Shown here: one piece after another, positions 37,325-47,129 of the stretch
How positions within the stretch are numbered: position 1 is the first letter of the stretch
Layout of the letters: each line of letters opens with the position of its first letter
Program-made: the position numbers and the translations under genes
Origin: Salmonella enterica subsp. houtenae serovar Houten
GTDB taxonomy: Bacteria > Pseudomonadota > Gammaproteobacteria > Enterobacterales > Enterobacteriaceae
DNA length: 64,000 nucleotides
Assembly: GCA_900478215.1 (NCBI GenBank)
Contig: LS483478.1
Span: 4,340,001-4,404,000 of the forward strand
Reading direction: 5' to 3'
Notes under the pieces: model-generated
Database searches by the model: none
What the model was told of the DNA's origin: nothing
What the model saw: only the letters and a program-made list of their open reading frames with translations

Positions 37325-38797
37325 TTACCAGTATCCCAACCAGTGCCACCAGAAGGCGCCGGTCACGCCCCAGACAGTCAGGTTGACTACACTCATTACC
37401 AGCCCCGTTTTCCACCACTCCGCCAACGTAACATAGCCAGAGCCAAAGATAATGGGCGCGGTGCCCGTGCCATAGTGCGTCAGCGACATCATCAACGAGG
37501 AAGAAAAACCAAGCATCAGCCCAAGCAGCGCCGGCGGCGCGCCGAGACCCAATCCCGCAGCGAAGAACGCGGCAAACATCGCGGTAATATGCGCCGTGGT
37601 GCTGGCGAAAAAGTAATGCGAATAAACGTAAAGCAGGATCAGCAGTAACGTTGCTATGCTCCAGTGCACACCGAGATGGTTGATGGCGCTACCGACGCTG
37701 GTCGCCAGCCAGCCGACCAACCCCAGCTTGCTGAGAAAATCAGCCATCATCACCAGCGCGGCGAACCAGACAATAGTATCCCATGCCCCACGGCATTTCA
37801 GAATGTCGTCCCAGCTTAATACTCCCGTCAGCAACAAAATTGATAAGCCAATTAATGCGGCGCTGGTAGGATTAACGGTCCAGCCGCTCCCCATGAGCAT
37901 GGCAGGAACGCCGGCCCACAGACAAAGCAGCAAAATGAAAACCGCGAGGGTAATTTTCTCTGCCAGCGAGAGAGGGCCAAGCGCAGTTAGCTTTTGTCGG
38001 GCGAACTGCGGCGCATCCGGCGTACGCGTAACGGCAGGCGGGTAGAGCCACCAGATCACAATGGGCATCACAACCAGCGATACCACCGCAGGAAGGAGCG
38101 CGGCGATAGCCCACATTCCCCAGGTCATATTCAGTACCCCGTCCGTCCCTTTGGTCAAGAAACTGACAATTAACGGGTTAGGCGCAGTTGCCGTGATAAA
38201 CATCGCCGAACTGATCGGATTAATATTGTAATTCACTAGCGCGAGGTAACGGCCCGTTGCGCCATTCTCACGGTCTCCTGGCTGGGAACCAAGACTTTCC
38301 GCAATCGCCCGCATCACCGGGTGAATAATGCCGCCGCCGCGCGCGGTATTGCTTGGCGTCACCGGCGCAATCAGGGTTTCCGCCAGCGTTAATGCCCAGG
38401 CGATCCCCAACGTTCTTTTACCAAACAGCGCAATAAACCCATAGCCTATACGCGCGCCCAGTCCCGTTTTCAACAAACTTTGCGATAGCATGATAGATAA
38501 GCCAATCAGCCAGATAAGTTGATTAGAAAAACCGCTCAGCGCATCGTTCAGCGCCGCTGAAGGTTTACCGGGATGAGTGACGCCAGTCATTGCCACCAGC
38601 ATAATCGCCACAATCGCAATAGCGCCAATAGGCATGGCTTTCCCGATAATCGCCGCAATAGTACCGATAAACAGCGCCAGCAGTTGCCATGCCTGTGGAG
38701 TCACATCCGCAGGGCAAGGGATAACAAACCAGATGGTCAGCGTAATCACGATCGAAATGATGGCAGGCCAACAGCGAATGGGGGTCAATCTGTCCAT
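37325..38797 (-). CDS. DASS-family (CitT/TtdT-like) dicarboxylate or anion transporter
   Basis: A 490-residue membrane protein with 11-13 hydrophobic segments. Family substrate loops ETLIAPVTPSNTARGGG and MSLTHYGTGTAPIIFGSGY are those of the plant/bacterial dicarboxylate exchangers (CitT, TtdT, YbhI). It likely exchanges C4-dicarboxylates or tartrate-like acids. It lies 114 bases downstream of a second transporter gene on the same strand, possibly co-transcribed. Neither is at this locus in E. coli, where tpiA and cdh are adjacent. Confidence 0.82.
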   Translation of the reverse strand: MDRLTPIRCWPAIISIVITLTIWFVIPCPADVTPQAWQLLALFIGTIAAIIGKAMPIGAIAIVAIMLVAMTGVTHPGKPSAALNDALSGFSNQLIWLIGLSIMLSQSLLKTGLGARIGYGFIALFGKRTLGIAWALTLAETLIAPVTPSNTARGGGIIHPVMRAIAESLGSQPGDRENGATGRYLALVNYNINPISSAMFITATAPNPLIVSFLTKGTDGVLNMTWGMWAIAALLPAVVSLVVMPIVIWWLYPPAVTRTPDAPQFARQKLTALGPLSLAEKITLAVFILLLCLWAGVPAMLMGSGWTVNPTSAALIGLSILLLTGVLSWDDILKCRGAWDTIVWFAALVMMADFLSKLGLVGWLATSVGSAINHLGVHWSIATLLLILLYVYSHYFFASTTAHITAMFAAFFAAGLGLGAPPALLGLMLGFSSSLMMSLTHYGTGTAPIIFGSGYVTLAEWWKTGLVMSVVNLTVWGVTGAFWWHWLGYW

Positions 38798-38910
38798 GAA
38801 TCAATCCTTGAGTTTCCAGCGCACACATCTGCGCTCCGGTATTAACCGGCATCGGTGTAAATAAAACAACTCACCCTCTCACAAAACAAAAAATTAACAG
38901 TCCGTTAAAA

Positions 38911-40215
38911 CTATAATTTACCCAGCACTCGAAACCAGGCGTAATCCAGTGGTAGCAGTACCAGATACGTCACCGCCGCCAGCGCCAGACACAGCAACAT
39001 TCCCGCCCTTGCCGGCACCTTTCCTAACGCCATCGCAACGACAATCGGCGACGCCTGATACGGTAATAGCGGCGTGGAATAACCCAGCACCTGAATCATA
39101 ATGACCGATAACAGTGGGAAACCGGTAGCATCTGCAAAACTTTCCGCCAGTGTCGTATAGAGCGCCGGTACGCCGTTAGCGGTCATAATAAAATTCAGCG
39201 CCGTCGTGATACCCGTGAGCGCAAGGAAACTGGTAAACGGTTTTTGCGTATCTAATGGCATAACGCGCAGTAAGGTTTCCCCCACCGCATTACCAATACC
39301 AGTTTGCGTGACGGTGAGCGCCAGCCCCAGAATCCCGGCGACATAAATACAGGCGCGAATATTAATACCACTGGCAAACTCATCCCCGCTGATAAAACCT
39401 ACTCGCGGCAACATCGTCACTACCGCTGCCGCCAGACCGGTCCAGGCCGGGCCAATACCGTGCCAGCTTTCCGTTACCCACATCGTCAACACCACTGCCA
39501 ACATCCACGCCAGCCGCTTTTCATTGCGGCTTATTGGCGCAGGCGGTTCTGCCTCGTATGGCGCATGGGGCGCACCGGGAAATAGCCAGCAAATCAGGGC
39601 GATTAATACGATGCCTTTTAACCATCCCAGTACCGGCGTATGCAGCAGTAAATACGGCACATAGTTCAGGTGGATGCCATAAGATCCTTCTGCCGCGCCG
39701 CTCATCACCAGGTTGGGCACGTTCGCAGGCAAAATGGTGGCGGAAAGCTGGAAGGTGCCGAACCCGACGGCCAATGCCAATCCATACCAGGCGCGGGTGC
39801 CATCCGCTATTCCGGCGCGTTTCGCCATCGCTGCGACAATCGGCATTAACAGCGCAATACGCCCCATATTTGAGGGCATCACAAACGCCAGAGCATAGCT
39901 AAGCAACACCACACTGCTAACCATCAGAGGCCAGGAGTCCGTTAATTTAGCCGATAACGCGCGCGCCGCTCTGTCCGCCAGCCCGGTTTTACGAATCGCG
40001 ATCCCCAGCACGAATCCGCTGAATACCAGCCAGAAAGCTGAAGAGGCAAAACCGCCGAAGATCGTTTCCGGCGGCGCAATTTTCGCCGCCATCGCTACGG
40101 TAAAAAAGAGCAGCGCGGTAATAAATTCCGGCAGCAACGAAGTGGCCCAAAGCAGGATAGTAATGCTGACAACCAGCGAAGGAAGAAACAGAGGGTGCGA
40201 AAGCCAGAGCGACAT
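38911..40215 (-). CDS. SLC13/DASS-superfamily sodium-anion symporter-like protein
   Basis: A 434-residue protein with about 11-12 hydrophobic segments. The segment TAMNF-like TTALNFIMTANGVPALYTTLA and the PSNMGRIALLMPIVAA loop place it in the ion-transporter superfamily with DASS and ArsB-type carriers. The substrate is not predictable. It is upstream of the CitT-like gene in the same orientation. Confidence 0.75.
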   Translation of the reverse strand: MSLWLSHPLFLPSLVVSITILLWATSLLPEFITALLFFTVAMAAKIAPPETIFGGFASSAFWLVFSGFVLGIAIRKTGLADRAARALSAKLTDSWPLMVSSVVLLSYALAFVMPSNMGRIALLMPIVAAMAKRAGIADGTRAWYGLALAVGFGTFQLSATILPANVPNLVMSGAAEGSYGIHLNYVPYLLLHTPVLGWLKGIVLIALICWLFPGAPHAPYEAEPPAPISRNEKRLAWMLAVVLTMWVTESWHGIGPAWTGLAAAVVTMLPRVGFISGDEFASGINIRACIYVAGILGLALTVTQTGIGNAVGETLLRVMPLDTQKPFTSFLALTGITTALNFIMTANGVPALYTTLAESFADATGFPLLSVIMIQVLGYSTPLLPYQASPIVVAMALGKVPARAGMLLCLALAAVTYLVLLPLDYAWFRVLGKL

Positions 40216-40288
40216 GCCTGTCTCCTGTTGTTTTTTTCAACAAGAATACGGGGACAGGCACGTAGAGTAAACGCCAGAATCGCCAGGG

Positions 40289-41038
40289 TTACTTCAGGAT
40301 CTCACACTGATGATCCTGAATTTCCTCGGCAGAAGCGCGATTGAGGGTCAGTAAATTACGCTGCGTCGCCAGCAGAACAAAAGAGTCGTCGCTTTGGCGT
40401 ACCACCGCCAGCGCATAGCGTCCCATATGCTCGCGTGCTTCCGGTACTTCTTCCGCCAGCATCATAAACGGACTACGCTGCGCCAGTTCGCTCTCGGTTA
40501 CCCGGCGCGCCAGATATTCGTGTCCCATCAGGCCGCCCGGCAGCGGAAGCCAGCGAGTGCTGATGCGCGTGAGATCGTTATCCAGTTGTTCCCGAACGTC
40601 AGGACGAATGCAAGAAATATGGATATGCAAATGGTCCTGTGAACGACCAAGCCGCGAATTAATCGTCAGCGAGACCGCGCTATCCGGAATATCATGCCCG
40701 TATTTTTTACTCATATAGCCGCGAGCCTGCCAGGCCAGCCAGAAAAAGTTGGGCGTAGAGGGTTCCAGCAACAGCGGGCTTTCCGTACCGTTAATACGGT
40801 AGGTAGGCATTAATAAATATTGCAATGGACCGTGGCGATCTTTAAAGACGACATAGCCGGCGCGAGGTTTGACTTCCGCGCAAGGCGCTGGGTTTTGATG
40901 CTGTAACTGATCGGGCAGGCACTGTTCAAGAACGATTTCCCGTAATGCATCAGGATTGCCGGAGAATTTCCAGTAACCGACGCCCGCCGCGGCGACAATC
41001 ACTATCACCGCCAGTAAAAAGTAGCCTGTTTTTTTCAT
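40289..41038 (-). CDS. cdh: CDP-diacylglycerol pyrophosphatase Cdh
   Basis: A 249-residue membrane-anchored hydrolase that splits CDP-diacylglycerol to phosphatidic acid and CMP. It has an N-terminal anchor (KKTGYFLLAVIVIVAAAGVGYW) and the HIT-like active site HLHIHISCIRPD. I start at ATG 41038 to match E. coli Cdh; the longer frame to 41224 is not conserved. Confidence 0.95.
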   Translation of the reverse strand: MKKTGYFLLAVIVIVAAAGVGYWKFSGNPDALREIVLEQCLPDQLQHQNPAPCAEVKPRAGYVVFKDRHGPLQYLLMPTYRINGTESPLLLEPSTPNFFWLAWQARGYMSKKYGHDIPDSAVSLTINSRLGRSQDHLHIHISCIRPDVREQLDNDLTRISTRWLPLPGGLMGHEYLARRVTESELAQRSPFMMLAEEVPEAREHMGRYALAVVRQSDDSFVLLATQRNLLTLNRASAEEIQDHQCEILK

Positions 41039-41096
41039 GTTATGCGTTCCCTGTGTCTCATAGACGAGGAAGAGTAACGCAAAATTATGGCAAAGA

Positions 41097-41127
41097 AAAA
41101 ACCCGGCAACGTAATACGTTACCAGGT
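41097..41127 (-). terminator. sbp terminator
   Basis: Read on the minus strand, CCTGGTAACG and CGTTGCCGGG pair around a short loop and a T6 run follows. It sits just after the sbp stop. Confidence 0.8.
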
Positions 41128-41138
41128 TTATAAACGGT

Positions 41139-42128
41139 TTAGCGTTTGCTGATTTGGTCGAACGTACCGCCATTAGCGAAGTGATCTTTTTGCGCCTTCG
41201 CCCAGCCGCCAAACACCTCGTCAATGGTGAACAGCTTCAGCTTCGGAAACGCATCGTCGTATTTTTTCGCCACGTCAGCATCGCGCGGACGATAATAATT
41301 TTTTGCCGCAATTGTCTGCCCTTCCGGCGAATAGAGATACTTGAGATACGCTTCCGCCACCGCATTCGTCCCTTTTTTCTCAACGACTTTATCGACCACG
41401 GACACGGTCGGCTCCGCCAGAATGGATTCGCCAGGCGTGATAATTTCGAACTGGTCTTTGCCCAGCTCGTGCGTCGCCAGCAACGCTTCGTTCTCCCAGG
41501 CGATTAATACATCGCCGATCCCACGTTCCACAAAGGTATTGGTTGAGCCGCGCGCACCGGAGTCCAACACCTCGACATTCTTATATAGCGCTTTGACAAA
41601 ATCCTGCGCTTTCGCCGGGTCATTATTGTTATGATGCAGGGCATAACCCCATGCCGCCAGATAGTTCCAGCGGGCGCCGCCGGAGCTTTTCGGGTTTGGC
41701 GTAATGACCGACACACCGGGTTTAATCAGATCGTTCCAGTCATGAATTTGTTTTGGATTGCCCTTGCGCACCAGGAAAACAATGGTGGACGTATACGGCG
41801 CAGAATTATCCGGCAGGCGTTTGATCCAGGCCTTATTAATGCGCCCACGCTCGGCAATGGCATCAACATCCCAGGCCAACGCCAGCGTAACGACATCCGC
41901 ATCAATACCGTTAATCACCGACGTAGCCTGTTTGCCTGAGCCGCCATGAGACTGACGGATAATCACATTATCGCCGGTCTCCTGTTTCCAGTGCGCGCTA
42001 AACGCTTTGTTGTACTGTTCGTACAGTTCGCGCGTTGGATCGTAAGACACGTTAAGTAGCTTAATATCCTTTGCCAGAACGCTGGTTGACGCCAGCAATA
42101 ATGTGAATCCTACGCCCCACTTTTTCAT
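41139..42128 (-). CDS. sbp: Periplasmic sulfate-binding protein Sbp
   Basis: A 329-residue precursor with a 19-residue signal peptide (ASTSVLA-KDIKLLNV). The mature domain has the sulfate-protein motifs NVSYDPTRELYEQYN, QSHGGSGKQATSVINGIDAD and NPKSSGGARWNYLAAWGYA. It feeds the CysTWA transporter, encoded elsewhere. The family is CysB-controlled; I do not call a site. Confidence 0.97.
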   Translation of the reverse strand: MKKWGVGFTLLLASTSVLAKDIKLLNVSYDPTRELYEQYNKAFSAHWKQETGDNVIIRQSHGGSGKQATSVINGIDADVVTLALAWDVDAIAERGRINKAWIKRLPDNSAPYTSTIVFLVRKGNPKQIHDWNDLIKPGVSVITPNPKSSGGARWNYLAAWGYALHHNNNDPAKAQDFVKALYKNVEVLDSGARGSTNTFVERGIGDVLIAWENEALLATHELGKDQFEIITPGESILAEPTVSVVDKVVEKKGTNAVAEAYLKYLYSPEGQTIAAKNYYRPRDADVAKKYDDAFPKLKLFTIDEVFGGWAKAQKDHFANGGTFDQISKR

Positions 42129-42243
42129 CGCCCGACTCGCTTATGTTGTGTTGTGATGAACAAAGCGTGCCAGAAAGCGATCCAAACATTAAAGAATAAA
42201 AAAAGATTGGCTATAACAGTGGGGAATATGTAACAGGGGGAAG

Positions 42244-42278
42244 TTGCCGGATGGCGGTTCGCGCCTTATCCGGCAATT
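42244..42278. repeat. REP unit between pfkA and sbp
   Basis: TTGCCGGATGGCGGTTCGCGCC-TTATCCGGCAA is a perfect REP palindrome downstream of pfkA. Confidence 0.82.
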
Positions 42279-42292
42279 TACGTTGCCATACC

Positions 42293-43255
42293 TTAGTACA
42301 GTTTTTTCGCGCACTCCATCCAGTCGCTTTTGAACGGACGCTTCATGTTTTCAATCGCATCGATGATGTCATGATGAACAAGCTGCTCGTTCTGGATACC
42401 AACACAACGACCACCGTGGCCTTCCAGCAGTAGGTCAATAGCATAAGCGCCCATGCGGGAAGCCAGGATGCGATCGTAAGGTACGGGAGAACCGCCTCGC
42501 TGGATGTGGCCCAGCACCGTCGCACGCGTTTCACGACCCGTCTCTTTTTCAATAAAGTGCGCCAGTTCGTCAACATCGCACATATGTTCGGTGATAGCGA
42601 CGATAGCGTGTTTTTTACCTTTCGCGATCCCGGCTTTAATTTCCGCCACCAGATCCTCGCGATTAAATTCAACTTCCGGCACCACGATAAACTCACAGCC
42701 GCCAGCAATAGCCGCTGCCAACGTCAGGTCGCCGCAATAACGCCCCATCACTTCAACGATAGAGATACGCTGGTGAGAAGAGGAGGTATCACGCAGACGA
42801 TCAATCGCTTCCACCACGGTGCCGAGGGCAGTGAAATAGCCGATAGTGTAGTCGGTGCCTTTGATATCGTTATCGATAGTGCCTGGCAGACCGATGCACG
42901 GGAAGCCCATTTCAGTCAGACGTTTTGCACCCATATAAGAACCGTCGCCGCCAATAACTACCAGCGCATCGATACCGCGCTTTTTCAGGTTTTCGATCGC
43001 GACAGCGCGAATATTTTCGTCACGGAATTCCGGGAAACGGGCGGAACCGAGAAAAGTACCGCCACGGTTGATCATGTCAGATACGCTGTAACGGTCAAGC
43101 TGAACCATACGATCTTCATACAGGCCCAGATAGCCGTCATAAATGCCCATGACTTCCAGCCCTTCCGTCAACGCTGCGCGCACAACACCGCGGATTGCCG
43201 CGTTCATGCCCGGCGCATCGCCGCCGCTTGTCAACACACCGATTTTCTTAATCAT
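42293..43255 (-). CDS. pfkA: 6-phosphofructokinase I PfkA
   Basis: A 320-residue ATP-dependent phosphofructokinase, the committed glycolytic step. GVLTSGGDAPGMNAAIRG starts the protein, VVIGGDGSYMGA binds ATP and LPGTIDNDIKGTDYTIG has the catalytic Asp. The allosteric effector residues are in the usual positions by alignment from memory. Confidence 0.98.
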   Translation of the reverse strand: MIKKIGVLTSGGDAPGMNAAIRGVVRAALTEGLEVMGIYDGYLGLYEDRMVQLDRYSVSDMINRGGTFLGSARFPEFRDENIRAVAIENLKKRGIDALVVIGGDGSYMGAKRLTEMGFPCIGLPGTIDNDIKGTDYTIGYFTALGTVVEAIDRLRDTSSSHQRISIVEVMGRYCGDLTLAAAIAGGCEFIVVPEVEFNREDLVAEIKAGIAKGKKHAIVAITEHMCDVDELAHFIEKETGRETRATVLGHIQRGGSPVPYDRILASRMGAYAIDLLLEGHGGRCVGIQNEQLVHHDIIDAIENMKRPFKSDWMECAKKLY

Positions 43256-43439
43256 GACTACCTCTGAACTTTGGAATGCAAAATGAAATCTATTGCCGGA
43301 AGCGGATTTCGCACTTCGAAACGATCCAACGACTATACAGATAGTATAACAATCCCTTCCTGCTGAATTGATTCAGGTCAGGCCAAATGGCGGTAATTTA
43401 TACACAAAATGCTGGCCTGGCTCACTTTTTAACAATCAA

Positions 43440-44342
43440 TTATACAAGCTCGAACTTCTTGCCTTCCCTGGGGACGACTGAACAGGGATCCTGATGAATA
43501 ATGACATCTGAACCCGGAAAACGCCGCAAAATCGCCTGCTCTACCTGTTCAGCCACTAAATGCGCCTGAACGAGCGGCAGATTATCTTCCATTTCCAAAT
43601 GAATCTGAATAAAGCGGGTCGGCCCTGACTGCCGCGTGCGAAGATCGTGCGCGCCGCTGACTCCCGGCCATGACGTCACGATATCAATAATTTCCTGTCG
43701 TTCCGCATCGGGCAGCGCGCGATCCAATAATGACTGCACCGCCTCATACCCCATACGTAACGCGCTATACAAAATATAGATGCCGATACCTAACGCAAAC
43801 AGGGCATCCGCACGATGCCAGCCGTACCAGGATAACCCAAGCGCGATAAGAATCGCTCCGTTCATCATAACATCAGACTGATAATGAAGCATATCCGCCC
43901 GTACCGCCTGACTTTGAGTCTTGCGTACCACCCAGCGCTGAAACGTGACCAGTATAATAGTGCATATCAGAGCGATGACGGTAACGCCAATCCCCACGCC
44001 GGGGTCGTTCATTGGCGTCGGCTTAATCAGATTCTGGATACTGGTCAAAAAGAGAAACAATGCCGAGCCGGAAATAAACATACTTTGCGCCAGCGCCGCC
44101 AGCGATTCCGCTTTGCCGTGGCCAAACGTGTGTTCATCATCTGCTGGCTGTAGCGAATAACGCACAACCAATAAGTTCGTCAAGGATGCGGCAATATCGA
44201 CCAGCGAGTCCACCAACGCCGCCAGAATACTCACCGATCCCGTATACCACCACGCAAAAATTTTGATCAAAAGTAACGCAGATGCCATCGCCGTTGCCGC
44301 GATAGCCGCCCGGCTGACCAGCCGTCCATAGGTTTGATTCAT
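43440..44342 (-). CDS. fieF: Ferrous-iron/zinc efflux pump FieF (YiiP)
   Basis: A 300-residue cation diffusion facilitator. Six membrane helices precede a cytoplasmic metal-sensing domain (~210-290). The transport-site motifs are DSLVDIAASLTN and, in TM5, YQSDVMMNGAILI. It exports Zn2+/Fe2+ for protons. In E. coli cpxP is the next gene; here a 4.3 kb island intervenes. Confidence 0.96.
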   Translation of the reverse strand: MNQTYGRLVSRAAIAATAMASALLLIKIFAWWYTGSVSILAALVDSLVDIAASLTNLLVVRYSLQPADDEHTFGHGKAESLAALAQSMFISGSALFLFLTSIQNLIKPTPMNDPGVGIGVTVIALICTIILVTFQRWVVRKTQSQAVRADMLHYQSDVMMNGAILIALGLSWYGWHRADALFALGIGIYILYSALRMGYEAVQSLLDRALPDAERQEIIDIVTSWPGVSGAHDLRTRQSGPTRFIQIHLEMEDNLPLVQAHLVAEQVEQAILRRFPGSDVIIHQDPCSVVPREGKKFELV

Positions 44343-44700
44343 AAATACTCCCCCTATCTTGTGCCGGTAGTATAACGGATGGTTTAAAACAGTAAGCTAA
44401 TAACAGAATGACAAAATGTGGATATTCTCATCATAGAAGAAACATACAGGCGCAGGGACAGAAATTATTTGCTAACTTTTTGATCTCAATAAATTTATAC
44501 CACTGGACTTCCTATAACGTCCGCATTGATTAAATGTTCCTGCTCGTCAGCAGCGCTTTCCTCCTGAAATACAAAGCCCTACATACTGCGACTGATGGAT
44601 GAACTGCGCACGCAGGGCTGACTATGTACCGTTTGAAAACCAAAGTTTTATTTAAAATGGGGGCTTTTATGTGGGTAAGATCGACTAGCCTTGCAGAATT
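44343..44700. other. Gene-free stretch at the left edge of the island
   Basis: About 360 bases, AT-rich, with the fieF promoter at the left. No ORF, tRNA or clear repeat is supported. A short frame at 44570-44627 reads KPYILRLMDELRTQG before a stop and could be a scrap of a lost gene, but I cannot assign it. Confidence 0.4.
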
Positions 44701-45453
44701 TTATTTTCCCCCCTCTTCAAGCCATTCTTCTGCCTGCAGCCTGGCTATATTCAATATTTCTGAAACTGGCATGTAACATTCTTGTTGCAAGTGCATTTTG
44801 TTAATGTCAGGGTGTGAGACAATCGCATCATAGGTTTGATCGCAGATTGACGGCTTGATGGTTTGGTTTAAATAGTTAACCGCCCTGGCGCTCATGGGTA
44901 ACATCTGATCAACTAAGGTGTTAATCTCGGCGGTCAGGCCAGGCCTGGCAAAACTGAGCAATTTTTCCTGACTCTTCCCTTCCACTATTTTTCCATAGCC
45001 TCCTTTTATCATGGCTGTCCTCACCAGCTCAGCGCGCACTGTAGAGGGAATATTTTTCTGTTTTTTATTACGAACGTCATCGAGTACTGCATTGATTCTC
45101 GAAGGTACATAGGATTCGATATCCTGAGCTAACCTGATATTCACCTCCTTACAAAGGTGGGATACCGCAGTTGCCTGGATTATTAATTTATTTGCCAGCG
45201 AAGTACAGATATTGCAAAACTCCTGAATGATATCCTGCGCGTTATAGCAACCTAATTTTACGAGTTCATCGTAGTCCTGACGGGAAAGCGTGAAACTAAT
45301 ATTTACGTCATGACACTCTTCTCTAACATTCCTGTAGCTGCATAAATTCACACTTTCAGCAAAGTCCGTCTCAAGTGAAGCGCTATTTTCATCTTTTAAA
45401 TTATAGCTTTGATGCGTTTTCGAAAACCACGTAAAGGGTCTGATATTTAACAT
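44701..45453 (-). CDS. Hypothetical 250-residue protein of the fieF-cpxP island
   Basis: I do not recognise this protein. The ATG at 45451-45453 has a strong GGAGG five bases away, giving 250 residues; an in-frame ATG at 45513 has no such site. It is soluble (no membrane segment), with no signal peptide, and rich in Asn/Ser/Glu/Ile. The N-terminal ~35 residues are polar and apparently unstructured. The rest looks helical with scattered cysteines. Composition is much richer in A/T than the flanking backbone, so it was probably acquired. An injected or secreted effector is possible from composition and location but nothing in the sequence proves it. Confidence 0.6.
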   Translation of the reverse strand: MLNIRPFTWFSKTHQSYNLKDENSASLETDFAESVNLCSYRNVREECHDVNISFTLSRQDYDELVKLGCYNAQDIIQEFCNICTSLANKLIIQATAVSHLCKEVNIRLAQDIESYVPSRINAVLDDVRNKKQKNIPSTVRAELVRTAMIKGGYGKIVEGKSQEKLLSFARPGLTAEINTLVDQMLPMSARAVNYLNQTIKPSICDQTYDAIVSHPDINKMHLQQECYMPVSEILNIARLQAEEWLEEGGK

Positions 45454-45513
45454 ACATACCTCCGAACAACTAACTCGTGAAATATGCAATTCACTATAAA
45501 TACTACATGGCAA

Positions 45514-46031
45514 CTAAATTATGCCTATATGTAACAGCATATTTACAATGAAATATCAAACATACAAATAAAATATTAATAATACAGATAGATAACCATC
45601 AAACTAAATATATAATTTTATCTAAGATGGCTGGCCAAGCTGCGTTAAATTAATTACGCGTCAGGCACGTGGAAAGGTCTGCCTTTCAAAAACCTGGCGG
45701 TATTTGAGAATGTGCAAAATCAGGATTAAGTGCAGAACTTATTAAAAAACTACATAGCATATGGGGAAAACAGAGGTGATGATTTATTTTTCCCTGTAAT
45801 AATAAGAAACATAAGAACCTGTCAGTAATTCTGTGTAACTGCCACCATAAATCAGCGCTAATAAACCAACACCATATTGTGGTAGGTTCTGGCGAGGTGA
45901 TTAAGAATGGTGCTTAGCACCATTCGTTTTAAAATTAGCGGGGAGTGTCGTAAGACATTCTCCACTAACGTCAGATACGAGATTACTCGCCGCGTTTTAA
46001 TGCTGCTGGCCTGATATGTAAGAGGTAACCC
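45514..46031. other. AT-rich island segment without a supported gene
   Basis: Over 500 bases of mostly non-coding DNA. It holds a hairpin at 45905-45929 and a stretch at 45760-45780 similar to part of CpxQ. A piece at 45803-45835 resembles the end of an IS256-type element. Short frames on both strands lack start signals or similarity. Confidence 0.4.
45905..45929 (+). terminator. Intrinsic-terminator-like hairpin in the island
   Basis: GAATGGTGC and GCACCATTC form a perfect 9-base stem with the loop TTA, followed by GTTTT. No gene is recognisable upstream on this strand, so it may be the leftover of a deleted transcription unit. Confidence 0.6.
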
Positions 46032-46229
46032 TTGATTTTCAGCGTGATAGCCAATAAGCCACAGCACTATTGTGCTCAGTGTTGCCAGCAACTTGATGCA
46101 ACATGTCAGCGCGGGTGCAATCTCTTTGCGCCTGAGGAAATCAAACACGAATACAGCGACGATGATTATCGCATGTTATTTGGTTGCGACTGGTCTTTCG
46201 CTGTTGCAGCGGGTGAGGTGGCAGCATGA
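46032..46229 (+). CDS. Small Cys-rich phage-remnant protein (possible)
   Basis: A 65-residue frame with HYCAQCCQQLDATCQRGCN (a cluster of cysteines like a small zinc ribbon) and an acidic middle (EYSDDDYRMLFGCDW). Its stop overlaps the ATG of the portal remnant. The arrangement suggests a phage gene before portal gene Q, but I do not recognise the family and the start is uncertain. Confidence 0.4.
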   Translation: MIFSVIANKPQHYCAQCCQQLDATCQRGCNLFAPEEIKHEYSDDDYRMLFGCDWSFAVAAGEVAA

Positions 46230-47015
46230 ACAAACGCAAGCCACGCAAAGCCGTCGCCATGACCGCCAGCGCACTGCAAAAAATGGAGGCGTTCACCTTC
46301 GGTGAGCCGGTGCTGGTGCTCGATAAGCGCGACATTCTGGATTACGTCGAGTGCATCAGTAACGGCAAATGGTACGAGCCGCCAGTCAGCTTCTCCGGGC
46401 TGGCAAAAAGCCTGCGCTCAGCCGTACATCACAGCTCGCCGATTTACGTTAAACGCAACGTGCTCGCAAGCACCTACATTCCGCACCCGCTGCTGTCCCG
46501 TCAGGATTTCAGCCGCTTTGCGCTCGACTATCTGGTATTCGGCATCGCTGCGCGAGGCGATGCGCAACTCGAAAGGGCTCGGCAACGTTAAGAACCTGTT
46601 TTTCTACGCTCCCGGCGGAAAACCGGACGGCATCAAAATCGTGCCACTGAGCGAGGTCGCCACAAAGGATGCCTTTTTCAACATCAAGAAAGCCAGCGCC
46701 GCCGACCTGATGGATGCGCACCACGTGCCGTTTCAGCTCATGGGCGACAAGCCTGAGAATATCGGCTCAATGGGTGATGTTGAGAAGGTGGCGAAAGTCT
46801 TCGTGCATAACGAGCTGTCGCCGCTACAGGACAGGTTCAGAGAAGTAAACGACTGGTTCGGTATGGAGGTCATCAGGTTCAAAGAGTACACACTCAACAA
46901 CCCGGAATCATCACCACTCAAGCCACTATCATGGAGTAAACCCCGAAAACCAGGCATCCAGCAATTAGGGGTTGGAATGCCCTCCGAGCCCGTAGACACA
47001 TCTGCCCTACAATAA
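46226..47015 (+). pseudogene. P2-type capsid portal protein gene Q, internally deleted and frameshifted
   Basis: The first part (46226 to ~46555) reads MEAFTFGEPVLVLDKRDILDYVECISNGKWYEPPVSFSGLAKSLR and continues to YLVFGIA, as in P2 gpQ. The frame is then lost. The C-terminal part resumes in another frame from ~46560 with NVKNLFFYAPGGKPDGIKIVPLSEVATKDAFFNIKKASAADL. About 110-120 central residues of the normal ~344 are missing at the junction near 46555. It cannot make a working portal. No other P2 structural gene follows, so this is a remnant. Confidence 0.85.
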
Positions 47016-47129
47016 AACCTTCGAGTGGCTTGAGCGGAGTGCGGGGAAATTTATACACTCCGCTTTAAGGTAATACAATCAGACAACTGTCTGTGCTTAT
47101 TCGGCTGCGCTTAGGCGCGAAATATAATT

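Noticed and set aside
45803..45835. Possible inverted end of an IS256-type element
   Set aside because: AACCTGTCAGTAATTCTGTG resembles such ends, but no transposase or second end is present, so it is not listed as a mobile element.
45858..46148. 96-residue minus-strand frame in the island
   Set aside because: It overlaps the hairpin and the Cys-rich frame, has no ribosome-binding site and no recognisable similarity.
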